The notes beneath the pieces are model-generated. The model did not search any database. It saw only the letters and a list, made by a program, of their open reading frames with translations, and was not told where the DNA came from. A DNA stretch of 64,000 nucleotides from Bolinopsis microptera (Eukaryota > Ctenophora > Tentaculata > Lobata > Bolinopsidae): assembly GCF_026151205.1 (NCBI RefSeq), contig NC_087078.1, forward strand, positions 4,543,675 to 4,607,674, given 5' to 3'. Positions 39,401-53,200 of the stretch are shown here, piece after piece. Every line of letters starts with the position of its first letter. Within the stretch, counting starts at the first letter, position 1. The translations under genes and the position numbers were made by a program.

Positions 39401-42400
39401 CTAGCACTTGCTAACTGAGCCACTAAGAATAAAACTAGAACTTGCTAACTGAGTCACTAAGAATACAACTAGCACTTGCTAACTGAGCCACTAAGAATAC
39501 AACTAGCACTTGCTAACTGAGTCACTAAGAATACAACTAGCACTTGCTAACTGAGCCACTAAGAATACAACTAGCATTTGCTAACTGAGCCACTAAGAAT
39601 ACAACTAGCACTTGCTAACTGAGCCACTAGCAATACAACTAGCACTTGCTAAGTGAGTCACTAAGAATACAACTAGCACTTGCTAACTGAGCCACTAAGA
39701 ATACAACTAGCACTTGCTAACTGAGTCACTAAGAATACAACTAGCACTTGCTAACTGAGCCACTAAGAATACAACTAGCATTTGCTAACTGAGCCACTAA
39801 CAATACAACTAGCACTTGCTAACTGAGCCACTAGCAATACCAACTACCACTTGCTAACTGAGCCACTAACACTACCAACTAGCACTTGCTAACTGAGCCA
39901 CTAAGAATACAACTAGCATTTGCTAAGTGAGCCACTAAGAATACAACTAGCACTTGCTAACTGAGCCACTAAGAATACAACTAGCACTTGCTAACTGAGT
40001 CACTAAGAATACAACTAGCAGTAGCACTTGCTAACTGAGCCACTAAGAATAAAACTAGAACTTGCTAACTGAGTCACTAAGAATACAACTAGCACTTGCT
40101 AACTGAGCCACTAAGAATACAACTAGCACTTGCTAACTGAGTCACTAAGAATACAACTAGCACTTGCTAACTGAGTCACTAAGAATACAACTAGCACTTG
40201 CTAACTGAGCCACTAATAATACCAACTAGCACTTGCTAACTGAGCCACTAAGAATACAACTAGCACTTGCTAACTGAGCCACTAACAATACCAACTAGCA
40301 CTTGCTAACTGAGTCACTAAGAATACAACTAGCACTTGCTAACTGAGTCACTTAGAATACAACTAGCTCTTGCTAACTGAGCCACTAAGAAAACAATTAG
40401 AACTTGCTAACTGAGTCACTAAGAATACAACTAGCACTTGCTAACTGAGCCACTAAGAATACAACTAGCACTTGCTAACTGAGTCACTAAGAATACAACT
40501 AGCACTTGCTAACTGAGCCACTAAGAATACAACTAGCATTTGCTAACTGAGCCACTAAGAATACAACTAGCACTTGCTAACTGAGCCACTAGCAATACAA
40601 CTAGCACTTGCTAAGTGAGCCACTAACAATACAACTAGCACTTGCTAACTGAGCCACTAGCAATACCAACTACCACTTGCTAACTGAGCCACTAACACTA
40701 CCAACTAGCACTTGCTAACTGAGCCACTAAGAATACAACTAGCATTTGCTAAGTGAGCCACTAAGAATACAACTAGCACTTGCTAACTGAGCCACTAAGA
40801 ATACAACTAGCACTTGCTAACTGAGCCACTAGCAATACAACTAGCACTTGCTAATTGAGCCACTAACAATACAACTAGCACTTGCTAACTGAGCCACTAA
40901 GAATACAACTAGCACTTGCTAACTGAGCCACTAAGAATACCAACTAGCACTTGCTAACTGAGCCACTAAGAATAAAACTAGAACTTGCTAACTGAGTCAC
41001 TAAGAATACAACTAGCACTTGCTAACTGAGCCACTAAGAATACAACTAGCACTTGCTAACTGAGTCACTAAGAATACAACTAGCACTTGCTAACTGAGCC
41101 ACTAAGAATACAACTAGCACTTGCTAACTGAGCCACTAACACTACCAACTAGCACTTGCTAACTGAGCCACTAAGAATACAACTAGCACTTGCTAAGTGA
41201 GCCGCCACTAAGAATACAACTAGCACTTGCTAACTGAGCCACTAAGAATACAACTAGCACTTGCTAACTGAGTCACTAAGAATACAACTAGCAGTAGCAC
41301 TTGCGAACTGAGCCACTAAGAATACAACTAGCATTTGCTAAGTGAGCCACTAAGAATACAACTAGCACTTGCTAACTGAGCCACTAGCAATACCAACTAG
41401 CACTTGCTAACTGAGCCACTAACAATACCAACTAGCACTTGCTAACTGAGCCACTAAGAATACCAACTAGCACTTGCTAAGTGAGCCACTAAGAATACCA
41501 ACTAGCACTTGCTAACTGAGCCACTAAGAATCACAACTAGCACTTGCTAACTGAGCCACTAAGAATACAACTAGCACTTGCTAACTGAGCCACTAGCAAT
41601 ACAACTAGCACTTGCTAACTGAGTCACTAAGAATACAACTAGCACTTGCTAACTGAGTCACTAAGAATACCAACTAGCACTTGCTAACTGAGTCACTAAG
41701 AATACAACTAGCACTTGCTAACTGAGCCACTAAGAATACAACTAGCACTTGCTAACTGAGTCACTAAGAATACAACTAGCACTTGCTAACTGAGTCACTA
41801 AGAATACAACTAGCACTTGCTAACTGAGCCACTAAGAATACCAACTAGCACTTGCTAACTGAGCCACTAACAATACCAATTAGCACTTGCTAACTGAGCC
41901 ACTAGCAATACCAACTACCACTTGCTAACTGAGCCACTAACACTACCAACTAGCACTTGCTCACTAAGAATACCAACTAGCACTTACTAACTGAGTCACT
42001 AAGAATACCAACTAGCACTTGCTAACTGAGTCACTAAGAATACAACTAGCACTTGCTAACTGAGTCACTAAGAATACAACTAGCACTTGCTAACTGAGCC
42101 ACTAAGAATACCAACTAGCACTTGCTAACTGAGCCACTAAGAATAAAACTAGAACTTGCTAACTGAGTCACTAAGAATACAACTAGCACTTGCTAACTGA
42201 GCCACTAAGAATACAACTAGCACTTGCTAACTGAGTCACTAAGAATACAACTAGCACTTGCTAACTGAGCCACTAAGAATACAACTAGCACTTGCTAACT
42301 GAGCCACTAAGAATACAACTAGCACTTGCTAACTGAGCCACTAGCAATACAACTAGCACTTGCTAAGTGAGCCACTAACAATACAACTAGCACTTGCTAA

Positions 42401-44035
42401 CTGAGCCACTAGCAATACCAACTACCACTTGCTAACTGAGCCACTAACACTACCAACTAGCACTTGCTAACTGAGCCACTAAGAATACAACTAGCATTTG
42501 CTAAGTGAGCCACTAAGAATACAACTAGCACTTGCTAACTGAGCCACTAGCAATACCAACTAGCACTTGCTAACTGAGCCACTAACAATACCAACTAGCA
42601 CTTGCTAACTGAGCCACTAAGAATACCAACTAGCACTTGCTAAGTGAGCCACTAAGAATACCAACTAGCACTTGCTAACTGAGCCACTAAGAATCACAAC
42701 TAGCACTTGCTAACTGAGCCACTAAGAATACAACTAGCACTTGCTAACTGAGCCACTAGCAATACAACTAGCACTTGCTAACTGAGTCACTAAGAATACA
42801 ACTAGCACTTGCTAACTGAGCCACTAGCAATACCAACTAGCACTTGCTAACTGAGCCACTAACAATACCAACTAGCACTTGCTAACTGAGCCACTAAGAA
42901 TACCAACTAGCACTTGCTAAGTGAGCCACTAAGAATACCAACTAGCACTTGCTAACTGAGCCACTAAGAATCACAACTAGCACTTGCTAACTGAGCCACT
43001 AAGAATACAACTAGCACTTGCTAACTGAGCCACTAGCAATACAACTAGCACTTGCTAACTGAGTCACTAAGAATACAACTAGCACTTGCTAACTGAGTCA
43101 CTAAGAATACCAACTAGCACTTGCTAACTGAGTCACTAAGAATACAACTAGCACTTGCTAACTGAGCCACTAAGAATACAACTAGCACTTGCTAACTGAG
43201 TCACTAAGAATACAACTAGCACTTGCTAACTGAGTCACTAAGAATACAACTAGCACTTGCTAACTGAGCCACTAAGAATACCAACTAGCACTTGCTAACT
43301 GAGCCACTAACAATACCAATTAGCACTTGCTAACTGAGCCACTAACAATACCAATTAGCACTTGCTAACTGAGTCACTAAGAATACCTACTAGCACTTGC
43401 TAACTGAGCCACTTACAATACCAACTAGCACTTGCTAACTGAGCCACTAAGAATACAACTAGCACTTGCTAACTGAGCCACTAACAATACCAACTAGCAC
43501 TTGCTAACTGAATCACTAAGAATACCAACTAGCACTTGCTAACTGAGTCACTAAGAATACCAACTAGCACTTGCTAACTGAGTCACTAAGAATACAACTA
43601 GCACTTGCTAACTGAGCCACTAACAATACCAATTAGCACTTGCTAACTGAGCCACTAACAATACCAATTAGCACTTGCTAACTGAGTCACTAAGAATACC
43701 TACTAGCACTTGCTAACTGAGCCACTTACAATACCAACTAGCACTTGCTAACTGAGCCACTAAGAATACAACTAGCACTTGCTAACTGAGCCACTAACAA
43801 TACCAACTAGCACTTGCTAACTGAATCACTAAGAATACCAACTAGCACTTGCTAACTGAGTCACTAAGAATACCAACTAGCACTTGCTAACTGAGCCACT
43901 AGCAATACCAATTAGCACTTGCTAACTGAGCCACTAACAATACCAATTAGCACTTGCTAACTGAGTCACTAAGAATACAACTAGCACTTGCTAACTGAGC
44001 CACTAAGAATACAACTAGCACTTGCTAATTAAGCC
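36486..44035. repeat. 7.5 kb satellite-like array of a 34/35-bp unit, about 215-220 copies
   Basis: The unit is AACTGAGCCACTAAGAATAC followed by AACTAGCACTTGCT. Variants are GAGTCAC for GAGCCAC and ACCAAC for ACAAC (35 bp). Rare variants recur in register: AGCAGTAGCACTTGC at about 37,467, 38,502, 39,189, 40,017 and 41,290; AATCACAAC at about 41,529, 42,692 and 42,968. These show higher-order duplication of multi-kilobase blocks. If the proposed gene link is right, the array is intronic. Confidence 0.97.
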
Positions 44036-45189
44036 ACTATTACCTGACATGTATGGTTATATTCCAACTCCCTTGGTTCCTGTGTAATACTCCGCATAAC
44101 ACCTGGTATCAGCTGGTATCAGCTGGTCTATGTGTGTTTGTAAGTTGTATCGCTACTGTCTACACTATGCTGCTGCAGTATTGCTGTTTACATTATCGGT
44201 TATTTTTATATTATACAGGCTTTTCCTTTAACCTGGTCTGATTATTATTATTTAGTTTTGAAAAAACCAGAATAACTGAAGCCTGCCTGTTAAGAGCACG
44301 TGTCATGTTAGCTTAATAGTATTTAATAAATGTTTAGTAAAGTACAATTAATGCAAATTAATGAAAATAACAAGTAATGAACCAGGGTACATTGCACATT
44401 CCACTAAATTCCAAGTATTGTGGTATTTTAGTAGTCTATTGTTTATAGTATGTATACTATTATACTATATTCACCGCTCTATAATATATATGATATTGTT
44501 TAGGTTTTATTGAGAGAAATATAACATATTCACTATATATCTGCATCAGAAATTATTTTTATTACGACTACTAAATCAAATTACCCTATATAATATGATA
44601 TATGATTGAGTTGCAAAAACTAATTTTATTTTCCAATCCACTCGGTTTCTTGCGTTTCTTAACTAAACTATCCGAGCTCTCGTTTTGACACGTGCATTAG
44701 GAAAATGTTAGCATAATATATGCATTTATGTAGCTGTATAATTATTATTGTTTATGTTGCAGTATGTTGCTTCAATGTTTATTTGTTATCATTTGTCTAC
44801 ACAGTTGTTTGCTTCTGTACTTTATTCTGCTAGTCGGACTCTGACGATATAATTACATTGATATTGGCCATTTAGTGTTGCTTCGAGCAAACTTTTAATT
44901 AAAACATATATCAGAGAAGGGGGGTATGGTATGGGAAAATAGTTATTTTTTGAAAATTATGCCCATTCTGCCCATCGAAACACGACTCTTATTTTGTTGT
45001 TTTTCACAGAACTGCGAAACATATTATTATTGTTTCTGTTAGACTCTTATTTTCCACTACAATTATGTATTTGTTGTTGTGAAGTTCATTGATCTCCAAT
45101 AAATAAAAAAAACAAAAGAGTATATCTACATCAAAAGTATCTAAAGAATAGCAAAACATTCCATTCTCACCCAGTTCTCTTAGTGACTC
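44036..45189. other. no gene recognised between satellite and P450
   Basis: AT-rich. It should contain the P450 3' region on the minus strand. Short open frames (44,053-44,241 plus; 45,004-45,195 minus) have no recognisable content. Confidence 0.45.
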
Positions 45190-45605
45190 TCTCACTCATC
45201 TCAGTGACTCTCTCAGTGACTCTCTCAGTGACTCTCTCAGTGACTCTCTCAGTGACTCCCTCAGTGACTCTTAGTGACTCTCTCAGTGACTCTCAGTTAC
45301 TCTCTCAGTGACTCCCTCAGTGACTCCCTCAGTGACTCTCTCAGTGACTCTCTCAGTGACTCTCAGTGACTCTCAGTTACTCTCTCAGTGACTCCCTCAG
45401 TGACTCCCTCAGTGACTCTCTTAGTGACTCTCTCAGTGACTCTCTCAGTGACTCTCTCAGTGACTCTCTCAGTGACTCTCAGTGACTCTCAGTTACTCGC
45501 TCAGTGACTCCCTCAGTGACTCCCTCAGTGAATCCATCAGTTACTCTCTCAGTGACTCTCTCAGTGACTCTCTTAGTGACTCTCTCAGTGACTCCCTCAG
45601 TGACT
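45190..45605. repeat. 12-bp minisatellite spanning the P450 stop codon
   Basis: Units AGTGACTCTCTC and AGTGACTCCCTC, imperfect. The part from 45,479 to about 45,605 is translated as the P450 C-terminus (VTER, VTEG repeats); the rest is 3' to the stop. Confidence 0.92.
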
Positions 45606-47633
45606 CTAGCTAATACCTTGTTTTTAGGGTTTAGAGTAAAGCAGTGTTGTGCTTGTACACGCTCCTCGGTAACTTGACTAAATGTTAATTTACTAAACAG
45701 TTCACATAGCACCACTTTCAGCAGCACATCAGCTAGATTTTTACCCAAACAGTTCCTGGGGCCAACCATAAACGGGATGTAGCTACCAGTGGCCGGCCAC
45801 GGTGATGTCACGTGGTTTGGGGACGTCACGTGGTTTGGAGACGTCACGTGGTTGGGGGATGTCATGTGGTTTGGTGATGTCACGTGGTTTGGTGACGTCA
45901 CGTGGTTTGGTGACGTCACGTGGTTTGGTGACGTCACGTGGTTTGGTGACGTCACGTGGTTTGGTGACGTCACGTGGTTTGGTGACGTCACGTGGTTTGG
46001 TGATGTCACGTGGTTTGGTGACGTCATCCTGAGCCACCTGTCAGGAATGAAGCTGTTAGGATTGTCCCAGTAGCGTGGTAGCCTGTGCTGCACGTAAACA
46101 CACGCCTGTATCTGAGCTCCCCTAGGAATGAGGTACTGGCCCACTGTAGTAGGGGCCGTGTTGGTGCGGTGTGAGACGGGCCCAGGAGGAAACAGCCTCA
46201 TAGACTCAGCTATACAGGCGTTAAGATAAGGGATATCTCTGTACCAGGCAGGTGAGGAGAGATTAGCTTGTGTTATCTCCCTCACTAACCTCTCTCTGCT
46301 CTCTGCGTCCTCTAGAAGTAGAGCTATTGTGAATGCGAGGACGTTAGCTGCTGTGTCGTAACCTGCTATCAGGAACACTATGACGTCATCAACCATACCT
46401 TCTTCGTCACCATGGTTACAAGATATTATCATATCCAACATATCTTCTTTATCTTGACTTGCTCCCCTTGTAATTCTGTTGTGCAGTAACTGGCGACTAT
46501 ACTGTCTACTGACCCGCACTGCCTCACTCAGCTCCTTCTTTATCTGCCTGTCTAGAAAGGGAATATTGTTCCTCACTACAAAGAATGCTCGTTTAAATGC
46601 CGTGTTTAACATGGTGTGGAGGGAGTGTCTCACTTTACAACTAGTAACCATAGTAACGCTATCTGCTGAGTCACTAGTAACCTTAGTAACGCTATCTGTT
46701 GAGTCACTAGTAACCGCAGTAACGCTATCTACCCCGAATGCCAGGTGACTGATTATATCAAATGTTACTTGTTTGGACGCCTCCTCCATGTCCACTGCCC
46801 CAGTCTGTGTTGTGAGGGTGTCCACTAGCCGTGCAGTGTGTTCCTGTATCACTTCTACCCAGGAACTCTCGTGGAAGTTACTAAAGAATCTCCTGAAATT
46901 CCTGCGCTTGTGGGCCCATATAGCGGTGCCAGGCTCGTTGAAGATGCTGTTCAGTCCACAGATCCTGTGTCCCATACAGTAACCTAGGAATGGGTAGAGG
47001 AACTTCTCGTGAGGCTGGGAGAAGTAGGAGTGGAGGAAGTCACCATCCGTCAGACACACCTGAGAGAGAGACAACTAGTTTTATTTGGATAATTAAAATT
47101 ATAATTCTAATTATTGGCCCAATAAAAACATTGATTTCAGGAAATAAAAACTTGCGAACAGAAGAACAGTTTGAAGGTTATAAAAAGCATATGTTTCCAA
47201 CCTGCGGAGTGTTGTACAACCAGACTAAATAAAGTTGAGGGAACTGAATACTCCACTCCATTCTGAGCGAGTAAGCAGTCCCCTCCCTCCGCATAACCTT
47301 CAGGAGACTAGTCACGTGACCAGAGAAGAAGGAGACAGGAGGAGGTCCGGGGAGGTGGGAGTAGGAGGAGAGGAGGAGGAGGTGGGAGATAAGAGTCACT
47401 AGTAACCATAGTGATATTATCAGCAGTACAGTTACCAATCCAACTAACATGAAGACTAATAATAAGATAGCAGCAACTGGAGATACGAATAAGGTCCAAG
47501 AAAGTTGAGTAATAAACAAACCAGCACAAACAAAGGGGAGGGCAGTATACTGGTAGGTTTGGGAAGAGGACCATTGTTCAATAGTAAACTCAACAGTTAC
47601 TTTATAAGTCCTGTAAGATTGAGGCTGAGTCAC
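45479..47633 (-). CDS. cytochrome P450, two exons, with in-frame minisatellite expansions
   Basis: Haem-thiolate monooxygenase of the ER membrane; substrate unknown. Exons 47633-47202 and 47059-45479, phase 0, with CAG|GTTGG donor and CTCTCTCAG acceptor, up to 670 residues. The conventional start may be the inner ATG at 47,450, which gives a single hydrophobic anchor followed by the hinge LPGPPPVSF; the outer ATG adds a further hydrophobic stretch. Visible P450 motifs are I-helix AGYDTAAN (near residue 375), K-helix ESMRLFPP, FIPDRW, and haem loop FMVGPRNCLG. It looks most like the CYP3/4/46 kind, but I cannot name the family. Oddities: a DSVTxVTSDS repeat near residues 258-285; 13 copies of TSPNHV between FIPDRW and the haem loop; and a C-terminal tail of VTER-like repeats. 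All key motifs are intact, so the gene may be functional. Confidence 0.88.
45805..46030 (-). promoter_or_regulatory. coding 18-bp repeat that is also a CRE/E-box array
   Basis: The plus-strand unit GTGACGTCACGTGGTTTG contains TGACGTCA (perfect CRE) overlapping CACGTG (E-box). Perfect TGACGTCA occurs at 45,893, 45,911, 45,929, 45,947, 45,965, 45,983 and 46,019, with near matches in other units. On the minus strand the same bases encode TSPNHV. Regulatory use is inference. Confidence 0.5.
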
Positions 47634-47884
47634 GTGACAAATCCTTTGTTACTTATGTCAGGCACGTGGTTACTTTGTATTGTTAGGCGTTGGATCCTAC
47701 ATAATTAAAAAGGTTTCATCATTACTTACCTAATATAACGGGACATGATATAGCGTTTATCCAAGTTCACTGGAAAACCTCAGTGGGACGTGATAGTGGA
47801 CTCAGTTATTACTTTATTAGGTAGATGAGTAAAATTTGTCACTGATCTCATTTTCTCACGTAAAATGTAATATAGTAATCTAGT

Positions 47885-48000
47885 GGGCACTTCCAGTGGG
47901 CACCTCCAGTGGGCACCTCCAGTGGGCACCTCCAGTGGGCACCTCCAGTGGGCACTTCCAGTGGGCACCTCCAGCGGGCACCTGCAGCAGGCACCTCCAG
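47885..48000. repeat. 13-bp minisatellite AGTGGGCACCTCC
   Basis: About nine copies, upstream of the P450 start on its 5' side. Confidence 0.9.
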
Positions 48001-48460
48001 TTATATGCAGTAAATTAGATCTCTTCTGGATTAAGTTTGGAACAAATTAACTAAGCTCTCTAGATTAAGCCAGCCGGCGTTCAAGTTTCAAATTACTTTC
48101 CAATCAGTGCTAGAATTTGTCAGCTGTTAACTGTTCTGTTTCTCCTCTTGGTTCCTTATACTCCTTATACTTATTTTACTCCTTGTTCTTCCTCATATCT
48201 TCACTTCTGAAGCTTACTTCTCCTTGGCTTGGTAGGACTTCCCAATTTAGTGCAGTTTATTGAGTCAAACGTTATAACTTCAAAGCAGATTTCTTCGATC
48301 AAGATTAGACATACGAACTTTTTTAATTAGGTATCTCAATTCATCTCTAATTTGGGTTTGTGGAAAAATAGTAATTATTATAAATCAGTACTAATTATGA
48401 TTACCAGAGAGTATAATAAGATTCCTCAGACTTCCATCAGTGTTACTATCAGACTTGATA

Positions 48461-48546
48461 CAGTAAAACCCCGATTTACCGCAAACCCCGATTTACCGTT
48501 GCCTTTTCATTTCTCCCAAACTCCGTGGTAAATCGGAGTATTACTG
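48461..48546. mobile_element. tiny pogo/Tigger-like MITE
   Basis: The left end CAGTAAAACCCCGATTTACC and the complement of the right end CAGTAATACTCCGATTTACC match at 18 of 20 positions; total 86 bp. TA precedes the left end; the right flank is TT, so the TA duplication is not exact. Such CAGTAAAACC termini are known from pogo-type elements. Confidence 0.55.
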
Positions 48547-48971
48547 TTTAAGACGGATATTAGAATTATAGGGGCTTTATTAAGCAGGTTTATATGTCTA
48601 GAGAACTTGAGAAAACTGTTTTATTTTTGCTAAATTTCGCAATATATGACTTCTCTAAATCAACAGACAAGACTAGGTCTGGTATTATATATGGGTCCCA
48701 GCCATTATACTCAACTAGTCCGGGGACTACAGTATATCCTAGAGCTTAAGACTGTGAGAGCTGTACAAGCTTGTAACCATCTCGTACTCCGTCCCATGTG
48801 ACACGTGATGTGACACGTGGTGGTTCAGCTGGTCACGTGGTGGTCCAGCTGGTCTCCAAATGGAGGAGAGAACAGAGCACAAGAGTGTTTTCAAGTGGTA
48901 TTATTTACGTAGTAAAATTCTCTACCTTGCTTTACTCGGTTACTTTTGTTCAAGTACTACAGTGTTCACAA

Positions 48972-49388
48972 TCATGTTTACCTGTGTTTACAGTATTTAC
49001 AGTGTTTACAGTGTTCACAGTGTTTACAGTGTTCACAGTGTTTACAGTGTTCACAGTGTTCACAGTGTTCACAGTGTTTACAGTGTTTACAGTGTGTACA
49101 GTGTTCACAGTGTTTACAGTGTTTACAGTGTTCACAGTGTTTACAGTGTTTACAGTGTTTACAGTGTTTACAGTGTTCACAGTGTTCACAGTGTTCACAG
49201 TGTTCACAGTGTGTACAGTGTTCACAGTGTGTACAGTGTTCACAGTGTGTACAGTGTTCACAGTGTGTACAGTGTTCACAGTGTGTACAGTGTTCACAGT
49301 GTTTACAGTGTTCGCAGTGTTCACAGTGTTTACAGTGTTCGCAGTGTTCACAGTGTTTACAGTGTTTACAGTGCTCGCAGTGTTTTTA
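48972..49388. repeat. 9-bp minisatellite (TTTACAGTG / TTCACAGTG / TGTACAGTG)
   Basis: About 46 copies with three main variants. Because the period is nine, it is open in several frames on both strands; I reject these as genes. Confidence 0.95.
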
Positions 49389-50249
49389 AAGGGGTGTGAC
49401 CCTGTTATGTCACATGACAGTTTCACAGTATCTGCTATATCAACACAGGGCCATTAAAGAGCCACTAAAGTGTAAATAGTCATACCCTGACTACTGAGCC
49501 TATAACCACATTATTGCTTAGTTTTCGTTGTTAATATATATTGTGTTGTATTACACTTAGCAGGGGGCTGTACTGTTCCGGCACCTTATTAATTGGTACA
49601 CTACACACTACACAGCTTACACTAGTTACATAATGTGTATCATTGTACCATGATACACGTTGTGTTATCTAGTGAAAAGTTACTGATATCTGTCCTAATA
49701 TTTGATATGACAGTATACATTCACTAACTGCTTGTTTCAGTGCCCTTCATTCTTCAAACAGGACATCTGACCCACTCTGTGTGCAGTTTACAATTATCTG
49801 GTTATTCTCCTTCTAACACCACTACTGTCTCTCCGTACAATACTCATTATTAAAGTTAATCACAGCGTTTCAGTTTTGTAGTACTGTTAATCACTAGCAG
49901 TAAGCTCTCATCTGATTTTATGTCTCCTGAGCTTGCTAGTAAGGTACCTTGCTGTTAGACTAGCCGAAGTAAGGTACCCTGCTGTGGACTATTGTTTAGT
50001 TAATTGGTGAAACTTTTCCATACTAGGTTTAGTGTGAGAACAATTGCAAACCGTGCAGTTTACAATAATTCTACTTGTTACCTAGTACAATTATACAATA
50101 TGTAGTAGTGTTACAAGTCAGGACTAGCCGCCCCATTTCGTCTACATATTATACCATGTAGTTATATATAATAGTACTATATAATATGTATTATATAGTA
50201 CTATATAATATGTATTATATTGCTATTATTTCACTTCACGCCAGCTGAG
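49389..50249. other. no gene recognised
   Basis: AT-rich sequence between the 9-bp array and the first clear MTUS-like exon. It could hold that gene's local promoter. Confidence 0.4.
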
Positions 50250-50251
50250 CT

Positions 50252-53200
50252 ATGAGGCTGCCTGTAGAAGAGAGAAATGCCCTTTTTACGAAGGGTTTTA
50301 TGGCCGCTAGTAAGTCTGATGTTAACTTTATAACACTGAGTAGGCTGATCTATATTATAAACTACTTTTCATATATATATTTAATATTTAAAAACGGCTG
50401 ACTATAAGAATGATGCTGTTTTTAGGTACCAGTTTGTGCGCATATTTAAATAAAACATGTAATCATATACATTATATTATGTAATAACAATAAATTCATT
50501 ATAAATAGGACTTAACAACTTATAAATGACTCATGATTATTGGCTCGACTACGAATAGTTTTAAGTTAATTGTTAAAAATGAATTGCTGATGCGTGTCAC
50601 ACTTAACTCGCTAGCTTGTAAGTCCAATATAATGCGATCCATTATATGTACAACTACACATACAATACATAAGTATACCTTAGAAAGCATTGTTAATAGT
50701 ATTACATAAGCTTAAGGTAACACAAACGATTAATTAATAAGTTACAAGGGGTCCGCTATTTTCTTATTTTACAATCTATTTGTGTACCCAACAAACCATC
50801 AACACCAGTTGTTAACCCCCATGAGTCAGTATTGAGTAACTATGTTACGGTATCTTAATCTAACAACTTGTGTATTTCAGAGGCGCTGATCAGCGAGAGA
50901 GATGAGCTATCAAGCGAACTAAGGGATCTTAAGGATAATGTGGACACTAAGATCAGTAGCCTAACTAAACAACACACCAACACAGTAGCTAATGTTACTG
51001 CCACTCTTACCAGCTCCCACCAGACCCACACCAAACAACGTGAGTAGGAAACTACTATTGCTTACTTTACAAATTGTTCATTTGGTTCCTGTTACTCGTA
51101 AAATATCGGTATAGTTTTTATTCTTTAGTGTAGGCCACTGAATAACACCACGAAGGGTGTTTGTCGTTGGTCAGTGTGGAAAATGTCAGATTTTAGTGTA
51201 GTTATCGGCGCTGTCATTGGTGGATTTGTAAGAGGTACACTGGTTACTACCTTCTGTCAAGGAGCAGAGTAGTCATTAGTGAACATACTACTAGTAACTA
51301 AGTAACCTGGTAACCTATTTTATCTAGAGGGTGTGGGAGGAGAGGCCCGAGAGGGGGTGGGATGAGGGGGTGGGAGGAGGGGGTGGGAGGAGAGGGGGGT
51401 GGGAGGAGGGGGTGGGAGGAGAGGGGGTTGGGAGGAGGAGGTGATCTACCTTATACATAGAAAGACGACGCTAACGTTTCTATTGATATAGACAATACAT
51501 AGTGCGCGAAGTGTCTGTCTTTGTGTAAAATATATGGTTCTAACGCAGTGTACAGTGCGCAGTGTACAGTGTGCAGTGTGCGGTGCGCAGTGCGCAGTGT
51601 GCAGTGCGCAGTGTACAGTGTGCAGTGTACAGTGTGCAGTGTGCAGTGTACAGTGTGCAGTGTGCAGTGTACAGTGTGCAGTGTGCAGTGTGCAGTGTAC
51701 AGTGTGCAGTGTACAGTGTGCAGTGTACAGTGTGCAGTTTACAGTGTGCAGTGTACAGTGTGCAGTGTACAGTGTGCAGTGTACAGTGTGCAGTGTGCAG
51801 TGTACAGTGTACAGTGTACAGTGTGCAGTGTGCAGTGTACAGTGTGCAGTGTACAGTGTGCAGTGTACAGTGTGCAGTGTACAGTGTGCAGTGTACAGTG
51901 TACAGTGCGCAGGGTGCAGTGTACAGTGTGCAGTGTGCAGTGTACAGTGTGTAGTGTGTATGGTTCCAACGCAGTGTACAGTGCGCAGTGTACAGTGCGC
52001 AGGGTGCAGTGTACAGTGCGCAGGATGCAGTGTGCAGTTCTTCTATGACGCAGTGGCGTAACGTTGCCTGTTGGCGCCCCCAACCCCCCTCGCCAAAAAA
52101 GCGCCCCCCTGTTGGTGCCCACTCCCCTGTTGGCGCCCTTCCCTAAAATTGAACAAATAAGGTGATTTCAGAGGATACGCCGGTAAAATCTCTAAAAAAG
52201 TGTGTTTCTAGAGCAAAACGCGCAGTCTTGCTAGTACCTCAGTTAAGTTTTTCAAAATTGTCCCACATTCAAACAACCACTCCCCCGCCTTGTGTAAGTT
52301 TAAACAAGCTTGCATATCAATCTCTCGTGGAGAATTAATATTCACTTTAATAAATCAAACTTGCCAATCTGTCAGCGCTTATTTAGTTATTATATACGTA
52401 GCAATAGGTGGTATATAATATTATATATATTTAGCACATTCTTCTCCCTAAGCTGAGGAATGTAAAGTGTATTACGTTACTCCCTTGGGAGTACTCTAGT
52501 AATCAGACGTACCTACGTACGTTGTTTAAATTTCTACAGTTTCTCTGTAACTACAGTTTGTGGAAATTTTGCTTTCAATCTCAATAGAGTATTTCATTAC
52601 TGCGCCACTTGTTCTCTAAATTCAGTTTTTTAAATGCTTTTAAACTGAAATTGATTTTGAAGAACTACCGCTGGCATCAGGCCAGTGTCCCTTATGTAGT
52701 GACCAGTGACTAGTGACTAGTGACTAGTGACTAGTTACAAGCGACCAGTGACCAGTGACCAGTGACTAGTGACTAGTGACTAGTGACTAGTGACTAGTGA
52801 CTAGTTACAAGTGACTAGTGGCTAGTTACAAGTGACTAGTGACTAGTTACAAGTGACTAGTGACTAGTGACTAGTGACTAATGACTAGTGACTAGTGACT
52901 AGTTACAAGTGACCAGTGACCAGTGACCAGTGACCGGTGACCAGTGACCAGTGACCAGTGACCAGTGACCAGTGACCAGTGACCAGTGACTACTAGTCAC
53001 TACTGTGTATGTACACACTTCACAACATGCACTATACACTGTACCCAGTATAACACGTCCCACATTAGACCCAATGTGACCTATTGTGTTATTACCATTA
53101 TCATGGCTCCTACTTGACACTACTAGTTGACACTACTCTCTGTTAACTGGTTTCCTCCTTTACTGTGTGTGCTCACATGTTAAATGCTCACTAGTTCTGG